The notes beneath the pieces were generated by a model. That model did not search any database. It was not told where the DNA came from and saw nothing but the letters and a program-made list of their open reading frames with translations. This document shows positions 13,500 through 27,980 of a stretch of DNA of 64,000 nt, piece after piece. The stretch spans positions 74,699,937 through 74,763,936 of the forward strand of contig NC_133932.1 in NCBI RefSeq assembly GCF_031877795.1, in the 5' to 3' direction. The position numbers and the translations under genes were made by a program. The stretch's first letter is position 1. Every line of letters starts with the position of its first letter. The DNA is from Strix aluco. Lineage: Eukaryota; Chordata; Aves; Strigiformes; Strigidae.

Positions 13500-16400
13500 G
13501 CAGTGTGGTTTAGGTGAATGCATGTATATGTGAGAGTGAAAAAAAAAAATTCTTACATGTATTTACCAAATTCTACTCAAGACTTTGGGTGTCTGTATCT
13601 GTACATGCATAGGCTTTACAAGTGTTTCAGAAGATACATAGCTATAAAATATTTTGTTAGGAGGAGGAAAAGTGTGGAAAAAGGTTGAAAAAATTTGCAG
13701 CATCACCTAATCCAGTTCAAATAAAAAAAAAAAAAACACAAAAAAACCATAATGGATTTAGAGTCCTAATTAATATTTTACAGCTATCTCTCCCACTCTG
13801 TGTACAACATGCAGAAGTTCTTGGGAAACCTCTGGTAACATTCTCATATATCTATCTTGGAGACTAAATCTCTTCCCACAATCAACTACCAGTGCCTAAA
13901 CTCTGCAATTAACTGGGAAGCATTTTCCCTCAATGGGAAAAGGTAATTAATTGAGAAGAACTTTCCCTCCAAATTTAGGACCTCTGAGGCACAGTAGTTT
14001 CCACCGTTTCTTTGTACAGAATGGAAAATCACCTGGCAGCACTGCTCCCCGAGAAAACAAGACTGTAACTAAAATTTGGAAGAACAAAATGTCACAACCA
14101 TATAATTCCTCTGTGTTGTCATTGCACTAAAAGATTTTATTCCTAATGCTGCCTACAACAACAGTGTGAGAAGTGGTATCTCTGAATTCCAGCATATAGT
14201 CCACCGATGAGAACTGCATCTCCTGGGCATATGTAACAACCACCTGCTTTTGTACAAAAGGCACAGAAGTCTATAAGGACTCACAAATTATATATGATTG
14301 CATATCTAAATGTAAATGAATTACATAATTACTTTTATGGTTTTAGGAAGATAGATTTCATCTTCAGAACTTAATGTGTTTGTTAATGTAACAAACCTCA
14401 AAGTCCTCTGCAGTAAATGCTTTTATGTACAGCAAGAAAGATATATGAGATACTTCAAATGACAGCCTTAATGCTGCTTTAGTACCAGGGATAATTTAGT
14501 GGTGTCCCTCAGCTTCAGTTGCTGTTTAGGTCAGCTAAAGTTGTGAATCCTTAAATAGAGAACTGTGATCAAACGTAATATAATTCTCTAATAAAACATA
14601 AGTTGTTGCAAAGCTATATTTTATATACTAATTCAACCCAGCAGTTAAAACTCAGCTCCCTGAACAATAAAAACAGTTTTGCTGAGCACAGTCCTTCCAG
14701 CTTCTAAGCTTCTCCTTCCCCCACTGTCTTGTATGTAAGTAGGCGAATACAAAAGAGACCAATCAAACAAGATTTTTGTTTACCTTTCACTGAGAGATAG
14801 AAAGTGGTGAGCCTGCATATGCTCCTTTGTCCACAGAGAACATACACTAGATTTTGTTTGATACACATTTTAAAAGTTGCTTTTAAGTTTTCACTTCTTA
14901 GAGAATAGTTGTGTTGCTATAGCTTTTGGCCCTTGCTAACAGCAGCTTTTTCCCCCCTCACCAGAATTTGAAGCTTTTGATCTCTTTTATCTTCTGCTTG
15001 CTCATAGCCTAAGAATTGCATCTGTGGCGAAGCTTGTCCTCTTAAGAGTCCATTGACTTATTGCTAGAAAACAAGGAAATAGCTTTCTTTTCACTCTGAG
15101 TCCCTGTTGAGATAATACATTCTGAAGGGATACAGCCTGTGTGGAGTAATCAGAGCTATTGTTCATCGCTGTTTGAAATGCACAGTGAAAATATACTACT
15201 AGGGAAAAAAAATATCAAAAAGAGCTTTTACCTTAGAGAATTATACAGATAGCAATCCAAAGTAGGCTTTTCTTAAATATCATACATCAGGTAGCACCAA
15301 GCTATGCTACAACTTGGACAATAGCACATACTGGCCATAAACAAACAGAACATAACAGCAAAAAAATACATACATTTAATTTAATTTCTGTGCCACAAGA
15401 AACGCAAGGCATTAGTAGCACTCATCTTTCTGATTTCAAATGGCGCAGCACAGCCCACCAGACTGTCCCATGGTAAGACTAGACCATGTTGTCAGACTGA
15501 CTTCCTGAGCAACCGTGACTCTCCCATAGCATCCTTACCAAAAAAAACCAGTGCTGGCTGCCGCTGTACTACTATACCCAGAGTTCAGTGGCAGACAAAC
15601 ACCTAACAGGAAGAAATGATTTACACTGAATAGCCATATTCTTAATTAACTCCATTACCACGTAAAGCAAGCCATGCACTCATGCCTTAAAGTTAATAAA
15701 TAAGAATGGAAATTGTGTGTGTGTTCGGATTTGACATCCCTGTCTTTATTTGTTTTCTGCAAACAGATGAAGGAAAACAATTTCATTTTCATTCAGTGGA
15801 ACAGCAAATTTCAACCCTGGAAGTAAAGAAATCCTCTGCAAAATACTGCCCATGTAAATCTACAAGAAAATTAAATATGAAAGGGTAAAAATCATTAATT
15901 TTACTTGATTCTGAGTACAATGGCAAAAAGAGGATATGGAAGCATATTAAGTCATGAATTTCATGTTCCACATACAGTGCCATAAGGGAATAAAGATTTA
16001 AAGGTTAGCACAGCAAGAAAGACAACCACAGCAGTATTAAAGAAATGTCCAATCTTGCCTCCATCTCCAGAAATAAACAAAAATTAACATAGCACAAACA
16101 CTATCAAATGAGCCCTTCACACCTTCCATAAAGAACTGTAAAAAAGGATAACAAAAGAGCCTTCCAGTCTTCTATACCCTCCCAATTGGTAAATATTTCT
16201 TGGCAAAAGCCACTCTTCCTTCTGAATAAGGACAGGAAAATGATACAAAGAAAAGTCAATTGGCCCATGGTTGGTTTTTTTTTACAGAACCGTGACGTTA
16301 TTTGACTTTATTTTGCTTGTCAACTCTCTTTTTGTAGTTTAAGTCATCAAACACTAGGGTTATTTGGGAAAAAAAAGTGGCAGAGATATTACCAGATTTG

Positions 16401-19400
16401 GACTTGGATTGCCCTTTCCCCTCATAAAATCTACAGGATGAGATTTATTATAGGTCCTGTGTGAAAATTTTCCTACAAAGCTTTGCCTCTGGAGATACAT
16501 AATTTTGAGGAAAACCCCTCAGAGCAGTTCCACATCTGTGCTAAGTTTGGTGGCTTCCTCAAGGTACAACTCAAGTGAAATTGCACAGCACAGCATTCTC
16601 TCTCTGGACAGTTGTGGCTCCAGTATGCACCATCCACTACAGGAAGAAATCAATGACAAATTCAATATCACCTGAAGTTTCATAGATCCAGAACAAGGAC
16701 ACTAGACATTTCCTCTACCAATTCCAATCATAAAATGACAGTCAAAACTGAACCAGCCAGGTAGTTCATGTCATAGCTTTCCACACAAATAAAGGAAACA
16801 GTAAAAAGCTGTACTGGTAAGGACATCGAGATAAAGTTCTACTCCCCGCAGATCATTTCCTATAAGTTAACCTAGACTAGACCCTCACCTCTGGTGACAA
16901 CACTGGATGTGAACTTTTACTGCATTTCTTTGGGTTTGTTTTTAAAGTTAGCTTTTCCAAGATGTGTACTTAAAAATAATGTCATAAAGCATAATTTAAT
17001 TGTGTTATAGTTCAGCAACAGTGATACAGTTTCTCAGCATTAGTACTGAAGATCTCCTTACAATACTTATGAAGTCCAAAAAAACCCTTCAGAGATGTTT
17101 TAGTAATCTTTTCAGTCAGGCTTTCAAGCTCCGTATGAGTTGGTTTAACTGTTTTGCATACTATACTGCTAATATATTTAACGTACTTATTTATTGGCTA
17201 ATTCCCTTTAGATTCTATTATGGGTGGAAAAGAGGCAACATTTTTTACAGAGCAAGCCTAATAAAAAACCTTAAGTACACTTAACTTGTAACACTACAGG
17301 TCTACGGAGCTTTTAAAGGTTGCAAACCAGATACTTCCGGGGCTTGACAAAGAAAAAAAATTTCCCCAACCAAAAAAAAACTTATCACATAGAGGGCATT
17401 TTTTTCACAAGAAGAGATCTTTTCTTGCAGGATCAGTCACAAAAAAGAGAAGTCCAACTGGCCTTGAACTTAATAAGGTTTGCAATGATGTGTTACTACT
17501 AGCAATGAGAACACCACTAGCATCAGTAAGAATGATAGCAATGAGGACAAAAATAACATGTCACATTTATATGGTGAATCAAAAAGCTGTCTCTGCCAAC
17601 CAGTACGGACAGTCTTCACAATTTATTCATGATTCATGGGATATTTAATATCATTTTCTTAAAAACTTAGCCCCCAGTGTTTGTGATGATATTACACCCC
17701 TCAGGTTTAATTTTGGAAAGTTTCTATCCCATGAAACTTCTAAGAAACATTTAAAAAATAAACTCTATGCATTCAAGAAAAAAACAAAACAACCCCAAAC
17801 AACAAAATAATTTTTATTTTTAAAATCTTCACTTTTTAAACTGGTCCCCTGATTTCTGTACTTTTGAAGAGGGATTCAAACGTCAACTTAAGATGTTGCT
17901 CAAGGCAGCTGTGTAGACATCAACCCTCCCAGGCAAAAGAAAGGCAGCTGCCAGCAATAATGGTTCCCACTTACACTGCCATACATTTCCTAGGGTAGGA
18001 CCTCAGCAGGTATCCATCTCTTCTCATCAGCTATTTAGAGGACTTAATTGACCCCTAAAGTTAGATGAGAATTCCTCCACTCAAAGTTCTAAACTAAGAC
18101 TAAAGTAACAGTTAAATCTCCTAAGCTACACATCAATTATCTAACTCAAAAAACAAGAACAAAACAAAAAAAAACCCAAAATTGTTCAGAAATATTTAAA
18201 ATTTACGTTTTATTATGATGCATTACTCATATAGGATACATACATTAGGGTATATCCTAATTAAAAAAAACCAATTAATTAATATTCAATTCTAAAGCAG
18301 GGCTATGAAATCACTATAATTTTTTATTATTACAAAACCAAAATGATTTCAGGAAAAATGCTTCATCATCTTTTTACCACCACCAGTATAATAGTAGCTA
18401 CAACAGCCAAGCCACAGAAAGGTTTCATTTCTTGTGCAGGTTATCGTATTGCAATAAACATTTCTAAAATGGCATCCTCAGAAACAACAAACTCCCTTAA
18501 TTAAGACGACTGCCAAGAACCAATTTCGGTGTAATGAACTACTCTGTGATGTTTCATACGCTCCTGTTCTTACATGACTTCACAAAAAATCAGTATGATT
18601 CTCATATAGATTTTTTTGAAGTTACATGCTTTACATTACAATTGTTATTAAAGGCAGTCATTACATAAAATATTGAATCTCTCCAGTTACACTGTATTCT
18701 TCTAACATTTTTTTACAAATGAGGGAATCGCTTCACTAGAATAATTCTGTTTCCACCAGGGTTTGCCAGTTCAGAGATACTGCTGTAAGATTACCCAAGA
18801 AAATATGAAACCCTCATGGTCTGACCCAGTAACACAGTGCGAGAAAGTCTCTTCCCTCATAGAGCTCTATTATTATACATATTTGCAGCCCATCAGAGAA
18901 GGATAACAGTGAGTCACCCACAGTCACTGCCCCAGGGATATGATCCTTTCCTGATGTCAATCACAGCAAATATTCTCTCACTCTTTCCTTTGCAGTAAGG
19001 CTGCAATAGCCAGGAGAGTGTTCCGGAATGCAGTTACCACAGAGCCAGAAGAGGTCCTGCTCACTTAGGGTTTAAATGATGTTATAAGAATGCTGTCAAG
19101 ACAATGTACTACAAACATTTCACCTAAAGGAAAATTTTACTGAAGATCAAGGAGAAAGTTCTAGGGTTCTAGGATGAGTGGTGTACCCCTCTGCTGCTAT
19201 GCAAAATATATTCTTTGGGACTGAATCAGTAAAAACATCCTCTGCCTTTCCTAAACCCAAGATCGTTGGTTTCATTTTCTACTATGGCAGCCTAACCTAA
19301 TTGCATATACAAGGAAAAAGAGGGTGGTTGGAGGAGCGGAAGAGGAAACATTGATGCTTACAGCCACAGAATGATAAGACACACATTCACCTGCAATATC

Positions 19401-22400
19401 TTCCGTGAAACTGTACAGTATTACTCAGTCTGAGGCCTCAATTTGAACTCTTCATAATGATGACAATGATAATAGCAATAATGCAATTGGAACAGTCAAC
19501 TCCAGCATCTTACGTAGTACTGCTGGAGTCATTAAACTTACCACAAGTTTTTGCTGACATTAGACCAGAGCAGAATCACCTTGGATCAATGGTAAACTTT
19601 GGTCTCTGCAAGAATCTTATCAGTAGGAGCATTCAAAATGCTGTTCTCCTAGGTCTTTGTACCTACAGAGCCTATTAACATCAGCTATAAAGACAGCTAC
19701 CCAGCCAATCATCATACCTGTCTTTGAGACCCATCTTATGTTTAAGTTCCCCAATTTCACAAGGATTTGGGTGTATTTAAAATACATGTACTATGAAACA
19801 GAGACTGCATTGTTCACTGAATACAGTTGTTTTCAAATGTTTTTGTGAAGTAAGACATTGCATTACTATTAAGATCCATTATGATTTTCATCATCATTGC
19901 TGCTACCGTTATCATTCATTGTTAAAATGAAGTACAGAAATCACATGGGCAAAGAAAATGCTCTAATTGGGAAAAGGTCTATGGACTTTAAATATGCTCC
20001 TGTATCTACAGACCTATCTGTCATTACAAATACACTTTGCTTCTATAAATAAAAATTACTTTAACCCAATGATGAAGTTACTACTTCATCAAGGAAGTTA
20101 ATATGTTTTTCTGAGAATTGTGGATTCAAATGTGTGGACAATAAAGGGAATAGTGCTTATTTCTGTGAATTGTTAACTTCCCAGTTGTTCTGCTCTAACA
20201 TTAATGCTGTGGAGGTATTGCTTAAGAGGGGTTTTATCATACAAAGAACCATGTCCAGCAAGTAGGACAATACTCCATTTTACTTGTCAATTTCTAGGCT
20301 TTATGTGGAATATAAGTTTTTAGATCTTTTTACCTTGTTAATGTCTTAAAAGATTTTGTTTGCAACTATCAGCAAGTATAAAGCTGACATACTCAAGTAC
20401 ATAGAATTATTGTATTTTTTTATTTATGAGGATCTAATCCTGCACCAGGTTTCAGTGACAGAAAACACCTTTAAAAACATACTCTATTTCTCTTGAAATA
20501 GAGTTTTAAAGAAATTTAGAGATATTAAAGCAATTTCTGTTACATTCTGTTACTATTACAAGAAAGAGTTTATCTAGATTAAGAAAACAATTCAAGACTA
20601 GTTCTGAGTTGCTCCACACATGAGCTAACCTCACTTTTTTTCCCTCATCAAGGTGTGGGTTAATAATCTTTAACTTAGTTTAACTAGGCAAGTTTAATTT
20701 TGATGGGCACTGAGTAGGGATGCCAGCTAGGTAAATCAAGGAAAAAAAAATATCCTGGATTTTATCTTGAAAAAAGGTCTAAATTAGATAACACTGCAAT
20801 TTGTTATCTGAGCTTAGCCTAACTTCAAAGGCATAGCATAGGCCTAATTGAAGACTTATTCTCACACACTTAATGTAGTCCTTTATTTACAGATCACTGA
20901 CAGGAGAGTGCCAAGCAGTCTATAATAAGCCAATCTGTTTCTGTGAAATAATGTTATATGATAAATAAGACAAGGTTCACTGTAGCTACTTTCTCATTTA
21001 GAAAAAAAACAAAATACAAAAATCATGGATTAACAGTATGTATTGAAAACTTTCCCTTTAATAAAGAATCCTTTTTAATGAATTCCTACAGTTACAGGAA
21101 TGTAATAAAGCATCTGAACCCATAAAAAAAATTAGGTTCTCCCATAAAACTTAAAAATGGACAAACTGATTTGTCTCAAAATTTATAAAAAAATAATTGG
21201 ACTGAGAATGTACATGCCAAGTTTCCACTTGGAAAGAAATTTTAGGGACTGTTACTATTACAAAACACTGAAAAGGAAGGTTCCTAATGGAAATGCTGAC
21301 GAAGTCTTTACTTCACCAGTGCTAGCTAGACACATAAATGCTCACAGACACTCTGTAAGAACCTGAAGCTTTCTTTGATAAACTCTGTTTCCGTAACCAA
21401 AAATGAATGACCACCTTTCCCAGCTTTTCAGCTCAGTACAGATATAAGCACAGAAATCCCTATCTTGCAAATTTCCTGACTTCCCAGAATAGCTTTGAAG
21501 CAGGAATTATTGTAAATCATGAGTGAAGATGTATTATAAGAAGTGCTAATGAGGCATGAATTATACTCTTTACTTTTTTTTAAGAGACCACTCTTTCAAG
21601 AGGTCACCATAGCCAAAATATCATTGCAAAGTTAATTTTCTCTTTTCAGGGTAAATTGAAGGCATTTGTTTCAGATTATCTATCCAATACGAGCTGGAGA
21701 AATAGCAATCTAATCAAATCATGCATGGTTTTCATTTTCATTACAGTTTAGCAAAAGGTACTATCTGACACTCCAAGAAATCAATGAGATATTTGGGTAC
21801 AGTAATTTCTGTACAGCTGTAGGCCAAGACCAAATATGAAATGAAACTCACAGTTAATGTAAAATACCTTTAGCCTATGCTGTTCTCAAGATTTTTTCAC
21901 TAGAGCCTTTCCACAGGGAATCAAACAGCTTACTTCCGATTCACACTTTTCCCTTTTCTGGAAGTGGTTCCCAGTATACTAATCTTTGCCCAGGGGACCA
22001 AATCGTGGTCTTTTTAGGACACTTTCCAGATTTAGTCCCATGATTCAAGCCACCATCTGTTTTTAAAGGGGAAAACCCCTCTCTGTGGAAGCATTAACCT
22101 GACATTTCTCCAGTCTAGACTAATAATTATGTTAAGGACAGACTGAGTCCATTATCCACATGGAATGAGCAGAGGCTTTGACAAACCAGTAATAATAGGC
22201 GTCAGACTAGTCACTGAGGATTGCTTTCTTATAAAAGGGAACTTTAGGCTCATTCAAGGATTTTGCTTCCACTGGGACTGACAAACAGTGTGTTTATTTC
22301 CATCAAAGGCAAGGGACTGCATTTAGTGTAGTGCTCATAAAACAGGAAATGGAATGTTGTTCAACAAAGGTTGACCTGCTCCTGTAGATTTTTGTCAACA

Positions 22401-22774
22401 CTGCTTTTGTTCAGAATGGGAAGCAGGGTTCCTCTAATTGTACCATTCCAATTCTTCTCATTGCAGCCTTTTATATATTCAAATGGACACATTCATTTTA
22501 AATTGTCTATGCTTTGAAAAAACTGCACAAGTAAAACAAGTGTTGAGAACTGGCATGAAGCTGGTGACCTTCAGTAGAAAAAAAAAGTACAATTCACAGG
22601 GTAACAGTTTTGAAATGCAGGTTCCCCAGGCCCCGTTTTATCCGTGGGCTTCAAACAGATTTAACTTTCATTAAGAACACCATGCAAAGAACTTCAGCTA
22701 GAAATCAGTCGCAACAACCCATACCGTGGTTATTGATCCTACAAACTGCAGAACTTGGGAATGTGCTCTCCAGT

Positions 22775-22786
22775 GCCATCTACTGG
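22775..22786 (-). promoter_or_regulatory. CTCF core motif
   Basis: Read on the - strand, the site is CCAGTAGATGGC, which fits the CTCF core consensus CCASYAGRKGGC at every position. It also sits in a small inverted repeat, GTGCCA followed by TGGCAC. It lies about 0.7 kb from the start of the CR1 copy and about 12 kb upstream of the ARGLU1 CpG island, a plausible place for an insulator or loop anchor. Occupancy cannot be judged from sequence. Confidence 0.45.
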
Positions 22787-23490
22787 CACCTAAATCATTA
22801 ACCGACTGTCTAGCATCTTGTGTACAAAGTACCCACGTCAGAGCTCTGAGCACATATGTAAATACATACTTATTTAGGCTATTCCTATTTTAGTCGTACT
22901 CACTTATGAATTCTAGAGTAGGGCAATCCAAGGGTGTCTTTCAGGCTTTTTTTAGAAGGGCATGCTAATGTAATATTTATATAATCATGTTGGCATTCAT
23001 CTTTACTGCACACAGTTAGACCACCATCCAACATCCACAAGCATTAGTGCAATTCGTTTTGCCAACCTCCGTGAGTCTATCTAGAGCTCTTAAAAAGGTC
23101 TTTTCAAGTCAAAAGTGTTAAGCAAAGTACCTGGTTATAGGGAAAACTCTTTATCCCATCTTGAAACAGGCAAGAAGAAAATAGATTTTCAAGCATACTT
23201 TATGGACAAAGGAAAATAAACTGCATATAGCACTATTATAAAATATCTGAATTATTTGCTTGCATGTTCCTGCCACATCTCAGAATTGTAAAGAGACTGA
23301 GAAGATTGTTATCACCACTTTCCACAGAGAGAAACCAAAAGAGGAAACTAAAATGTGGCTGTTTTTTTCTTACAAGCAAGTAAGTCGCTGAAAAGGGAAA
23401 GAAAATATTTCAGGAATTCTCACTTCTACATGCTGTTTTCAGATCACTGTTTAAAACAGCATATTTGAACTGATTGCTTTCATACTAATT

Positions 23491-24325
23491 CAGGAGGCTG
23501 ACATCAAGAGATCTGGACAGGCTGGAGCGATGGGCTAAGGCCAACTGTGTGAGTTTCAATAAGGCCAAATGCCAGGTGCTGCACTTGGGCCACAACAACC
23601 CCCAGCAGCGCTACAGGCTTGGGGAGGAGTGGCTGGAGAGCTGCCAGTCAGAGAGGGACCTGGGGGTGTTGATTGACAGCCGGCTGAACATGAGCCAGCA
23701 GTGTGCCCAGGTGGCCAAGAAGGCCAATGGCATCCTGGCTTGTATCAGCAATAGCATGGCCAGCAGGGACAGGGAAGTGATCTTACCCCTGTACTCGGCA
23801 CTGGTGAGGCCGCATCTCGATGACTGTGTTCAGTTTTGGGCCCCTCACTACAAAAAGGGCATTGAATTACTCGAGCGTGTCCAGAGAAGGGCAACGAAGC
23901 TGGTGAAGGGTCTGGAGCACAGGTCCTACGAGGAGCGGCTGAGGGAACTGGGGCTGTTTAGTCTGGAGAAGAGGAGGCTGAGGGGAGACCTCATCGCCCT
24001 CTACAGCTACCTGAAAGGAGGTTGCAGAGAGCTGGGGACGAGTCTCTTTTACCAAGTAACAAGCGATAGGACAAGAGGGAATGGCCTCAAGTTGCGCCAG
24101 GGAAGGTTTAGACTGGATATTAGGAAGCATTTCTTTACAGAACAGGTTGTGAGGTGTTGGAATGGGCTGCCCAGGGCAGTGGTGGTGTCCCTGTCCCTGA
24201 AGGTGTTTAAGAGTCAGGTTGACATAGCGCTGAGGGATATGGTGTAGTTGGGAACTATCAGTGTTAGGTCAATAGTTGGACTTAGATGATCTCCAAGGTC
24301 TTTTCCAAGATGATTCTGTGATTTT
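23491..24325 (+). mobile_element. CR1 LINE, 5'-truncated 3' end
   Basis: The segment encodes the CR1 ORF2 C-terminal part and then the typical CR1 3' end. The encoded protein carries hallmark stretches such as [40 protein letters not shown] and [12 protein letters not shown]. After the stop at 24245-24247 comes a short 3' UTR ending in a TTGGACTTAGATGATCTCC-type motif and an ATTCTGTG unit at 24313-24320, the terminal octamer repeat of CR1 elements. The reverse transcriptase catalytic core and endonuclease are missing because of 5' truncation, the usual fate of these insertions. No target-site duplication is expected or seen for this family. Confidence 0.96.
23549..24247 (+). pseudogene. CR1 ORF2 C-terminal fragment, open reading frame
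   Basis: A 232-codon uninterrupted frame matching the region of CR1 ORF2 downstream of the reverse transcriptase catalytic motifs. It begins within the element, where the first residue is a Val codon (GTG) of the parental ORF and not a real start. It has no promoter, no ATG context and no catalytic YxDD, so it is a retroelement remnant and not a host gene. The absence of frameshifts and stops over about 700 bases suggests a fairly recent insertion relative to most CR1 copies. Confidence 0.9.
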
Positions 24326-27300
24326 GAAATAGCTGCATACAAATGTCTAATGAAGGATAAATTTACAACCCCTTTGGAAAACACTGTTGATATCTTAACT
24401 TTGCTCTTATTTCTGACATAGCTCTGCAGTTACCTTCATTTGTAGTATAAATTCCTGTCATAAATTAACACTACAGAACGAAGCACAGTCAGTTTCATAC
24501 ACAGCCATATGAAATGGTCCCTGCCAATGACCACTGTCAGTCTTCAGCTATCCACTTAGTTTCATGTTTGGCTTTCTTTCAATAAGGAAAATATATCTAA
24601 TATTAAAATACCTAAAAAGCTACAAGCATAATAAAAAATAGTATTATTATAATTTACATGGTCTGTGTTCTTCGCTCCTATGCTGCAAATAGGTTCAAAA
24701 ACATAATTCTGCTTGTAACCACTATTCAGTTTTATAGTGTTTTTGTAACAAAAAAAGCTCAAGAATTCAAAGTGATGTTTTTCTCTCTTCTGTTCTCCAA
24801 GTTAACTAACAGGAAGTAACAATCCTAAGGCTGATCTTATTTAGAGGGTAGTGATACCAAAAGTTGATGCAAAGGAGACAAAAGAAAAAAAAACCTCAAA
24901 GATGATGTAAAAAAAGCAAAGGAGAAGACCCTGAAGCTCTTGAAGACCTGCCCTAATGCTAATATCTATTGTAAGAAATGGACATCACTGAAACAAGAAA
25001 AAAAAATCAGGAAAGATCATCTAGCCAAATAGCTTTGTCTTCCTCAAGATGAAAAGCAGTGTGCTACAGCCCTTATAGAAGGGCAATAATTGGTGTGTTG
25101 GGAACATCCAGTGCCCTTCCATTCACTGGCCAAAAGAGGACTGAGCTTCTGTTACACCAGCTAACCCTTCCCAACAGCATTAGCATGGACTCTTATCAGA
25201 GTACTGCCTCTCAATCACTTTCAGCATGCACTCAGGCTTAAGAAAGTGACACTTGCCACAGCACAGCGTTTTCTACATTACCCCCAGTGAACTAGGAACG
25301 AACCATCCCACAGTTCAGCTGCTAGTAAAGTAAGATCACTGGGAATGCAGAACAACTGTTTGCACTGTGACAAAGCTAAACTAGATGGTGCCATTTGGTG
25401 AGGTTACCTCTGAGGAAGTGCAGGGTCAGGGCTGTGACTGCAATGTCAGGCAGACTGGAAACATGACCAGAGCACTGCACAGCTTCCTTCTGTCTAGCTC
25501 ACCACACACTTCTCCATTAAGAAATAATGCCTGTTACAATTTGGCCTTAACAGGCTTTGTCAGTTTGAACTCAAAATTAAACTGTACACATTTTAAATAG
25601 GGTCTTGCTGCTGTACAAATATAAGTATTTCATTATTAATGTATTTCTCAAGACTATATGAATCTCTTCTTGAAATTGCTCAAGTCATGATCTGGGGATA
25701 TCTTTTTTGCAATAGTAAGCTTTGTTCCTGGTAGGTAAACTCCCCTGTTCAAGAAAAAACATTATACATGCCCTCCCAGTACTAACAGTCCATTACTATT
25801 TCTGCCACCACAGAAAATGAGCAAAGAAAGTTACTAGCCTGTGATTTGGAAACTCCCTTGTCTACCATAAGCTGTCTGGCTGTAAGCACAGCTCTCCTGC
25901 AGGCTCTGCTCCTCATTTGTGAAGCAGAGATAATAGCAACTCCTTGCTTGCTTCACAATAGTATGAAGTTAAACACAATAAACCCTCAGGAACACTGTGG
26001 CCATAAGAAGAGTAAAGCAGCAAAGGCAAAAACTCAGGGCATATTTATTTTGCTGGCAAAGCACTGCTCTCAGAGCAGTAAGGCAAACACATCCATGGTG
26101 TAATGACAGGTAGGGTTGCAAGTGATATGTATTTGGGCTGTTGCTTTTAACTGGTATTGTTTCTGTTGCTAGCTTTTCAGGACACTGCAATCAAATAATT
26201 ATTGTTTCCTTGGTTGCCAACTATTTTTCTTTTATTAGTAATACCGACCTTTGTTTATTCTTCTTCCTCCCATGGGAAATTTCAACACGCCTCCAGAAGG
26301 GATGTTGTATGACTCTCATTTATAATGGGATCACTCCCTTTCTTCCCATGGGAGGCTTTCTCTTTCCATTTTTTCCCCCCCTCTGTATTTGTAGATGGGG
26401 ACACCAAGTCAAATCTATGCTGTGTTCACATTCATGTGATCTGAACAAGACGAACAGATCAGCAGTTCTCACACATTTGCCTAGGAGACGTACAGCTAAA
26501 GAGAATTCATCTCAGACACCATTCCATTTAAACTGTTTAGCATTCATTCTGGCAACAGTAGCAACAGACCATATAGGAAACTAGTACCAAAAATACATTT
26601 TTGTGTTTTTTTCTTTCCTCGATGCACTGAGTGTTTTCTGGGGTTTTGTATCCTTCATTCTTTGTTTTTTTGCTCTTCACTTCCTACTTTTCTCACCACG
26701 CTCATTCCTTTCTCACCAATGCATGCATTTTACTATCTGTCCCCAATCTTACTCATTCACAGCTTATTTCTTGGTGTGGTTTTGTCCTCTTTAGTTACCC
26801 TTCCACATGCCCCACCTTATCATCCTCTTTCAGGTACTTAGTTTATTTTGCCTTCTTATTGTGAACTACTACCCTTTGTCATAGAAAATCCTTTTCTTTC
26901 ACTAGGTCATCATGTACTACTGTCACACTCATTTGTAGCCCCCAGCTCCACTACTGGCAACCCTGCTGATGACAGATGTCTCACAATCAGCTGCAAGTCT
27001 GCTCTTGGCTCCATGCCTGAGGGAAGCTCCAGATTTTTTTCACATTTGCTCTTTGCAGCAGCACTTTTATACAGATGCAGCAAAGTCACCTTTTCCTGAA
27101 GTACAGCTACTTAGAGAATTCCATATCCCTCTACACCACCAAGACTGAATACCTGTAGAAACAGCTTGAGAAAAATTGCAGACAATGCTATCCAGTGGGG
27201 TGAGTAAGCATGGATGGCATTTTGCCCTGGGAGTCTTGTTTTGAGCAGTCAGAGCATGTCAGTACATTTCATTGCCTAATACACACAGCAGGAGCTCTGG

Positions 27301-27980
27301 ACTTGAGCGTGCAGATGAACCTTCATCATACCAACACTAAGCTACATATATCCTCCCCCACCATCTACTGCAATACTTTCATCTCTTCCCATGCCTCCTG
27401 TGTCATTCAAACTCAGTATTACCTTCCCCCACTCATTTCTTCTACTTACCTTTGACAAGCAAGAAAGACTACATGATTGTCCAATAAGGAGCTAAATGAA
27501 GAGAGTCTAGGGCATGCTAACTCATCAACCAACTAGCAGGAAAGTCTACAAATTCAGATTGGCTAGATATTCCAATGTTACACGCATTCAGATTGGCCCG
27601 GTGCCTATCTATCAGAAGCTGGCAGACAAATACCACACTCTTCTAGCCTGCAAAAAAATGGCTTAAGGGGCAATGTCTGTATAGATCCAATATACAAAGT
27701 AATTGTGCCAACTTTTCGCCTGTGTTTTCCACAATATCTATGTGCTCCTGAGCAAAGAAGCTAACACCAAAGGACTTGCTAACTCAGCTCTACGTGATGT
27801 TACTGGCTACGTCTGCATTAGCAAGCAGTATTTGCAACAGAAAGCCTGTGAACCAAGACAGTGGCTGCTGAGAACTGGATGCCCACGCTACATACTTCTG
27901 CGACGTGCATTAGCTCTAGACCAGTCCTGCAGACTGAAACCCCAATAGCTGATGGAGTCCTAGAATATATCATCTGATCC
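24326..27980. other. Intergenic DNA between the two CR1 copies
   Basis: I see no gene here. Pyrimidine-rich stretches around 26.2-26.9 kb give long open frames of low complexity rich in Phe, Ser and Leu, which I do not believe are coding. A short direct repeat, ATTCAGATTGGC, occurs at about 27553 and 27586. Confidence 0.65.

Larger units (their letters stand above)
1..23490. other. AT-rich intergenic DNA upstream of ARGLU1
   Basis: No reading frame in this stretch has recognisable homology, domain content or codon bias; the open frames present are short and typical of random AT-rich DNA. By conserved synteny this is the interval between ARGLU1 and the distant NALF1/LIG4 side. It contains A-tracts, short CA and ATTTT repeats, an AT-palindromic tract near 13.47 kb and one CTCF-like motif near 22.78 kb. 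Several splice-flanked open segments on the - strand (notably 1030-6690) are described under findings, because they are not strong enough to call as a gene. Confidence 0.7.

Noticed and set aside
19550-19612. - strand segment with good acceptor (GATTCTTGCAG) and donor (GTG then GTAAGT)
   Set aside because: All three frames contain stops and nothing else supports a non-coding exon here.
26141-26584. 147-codon open frame on the + strand
   Set aside because: Low-complexity Phe/Leu/Ser-rich translation of pyrimidine-rich DNA, with no recognisable family and no supporting splice or promoter signals.
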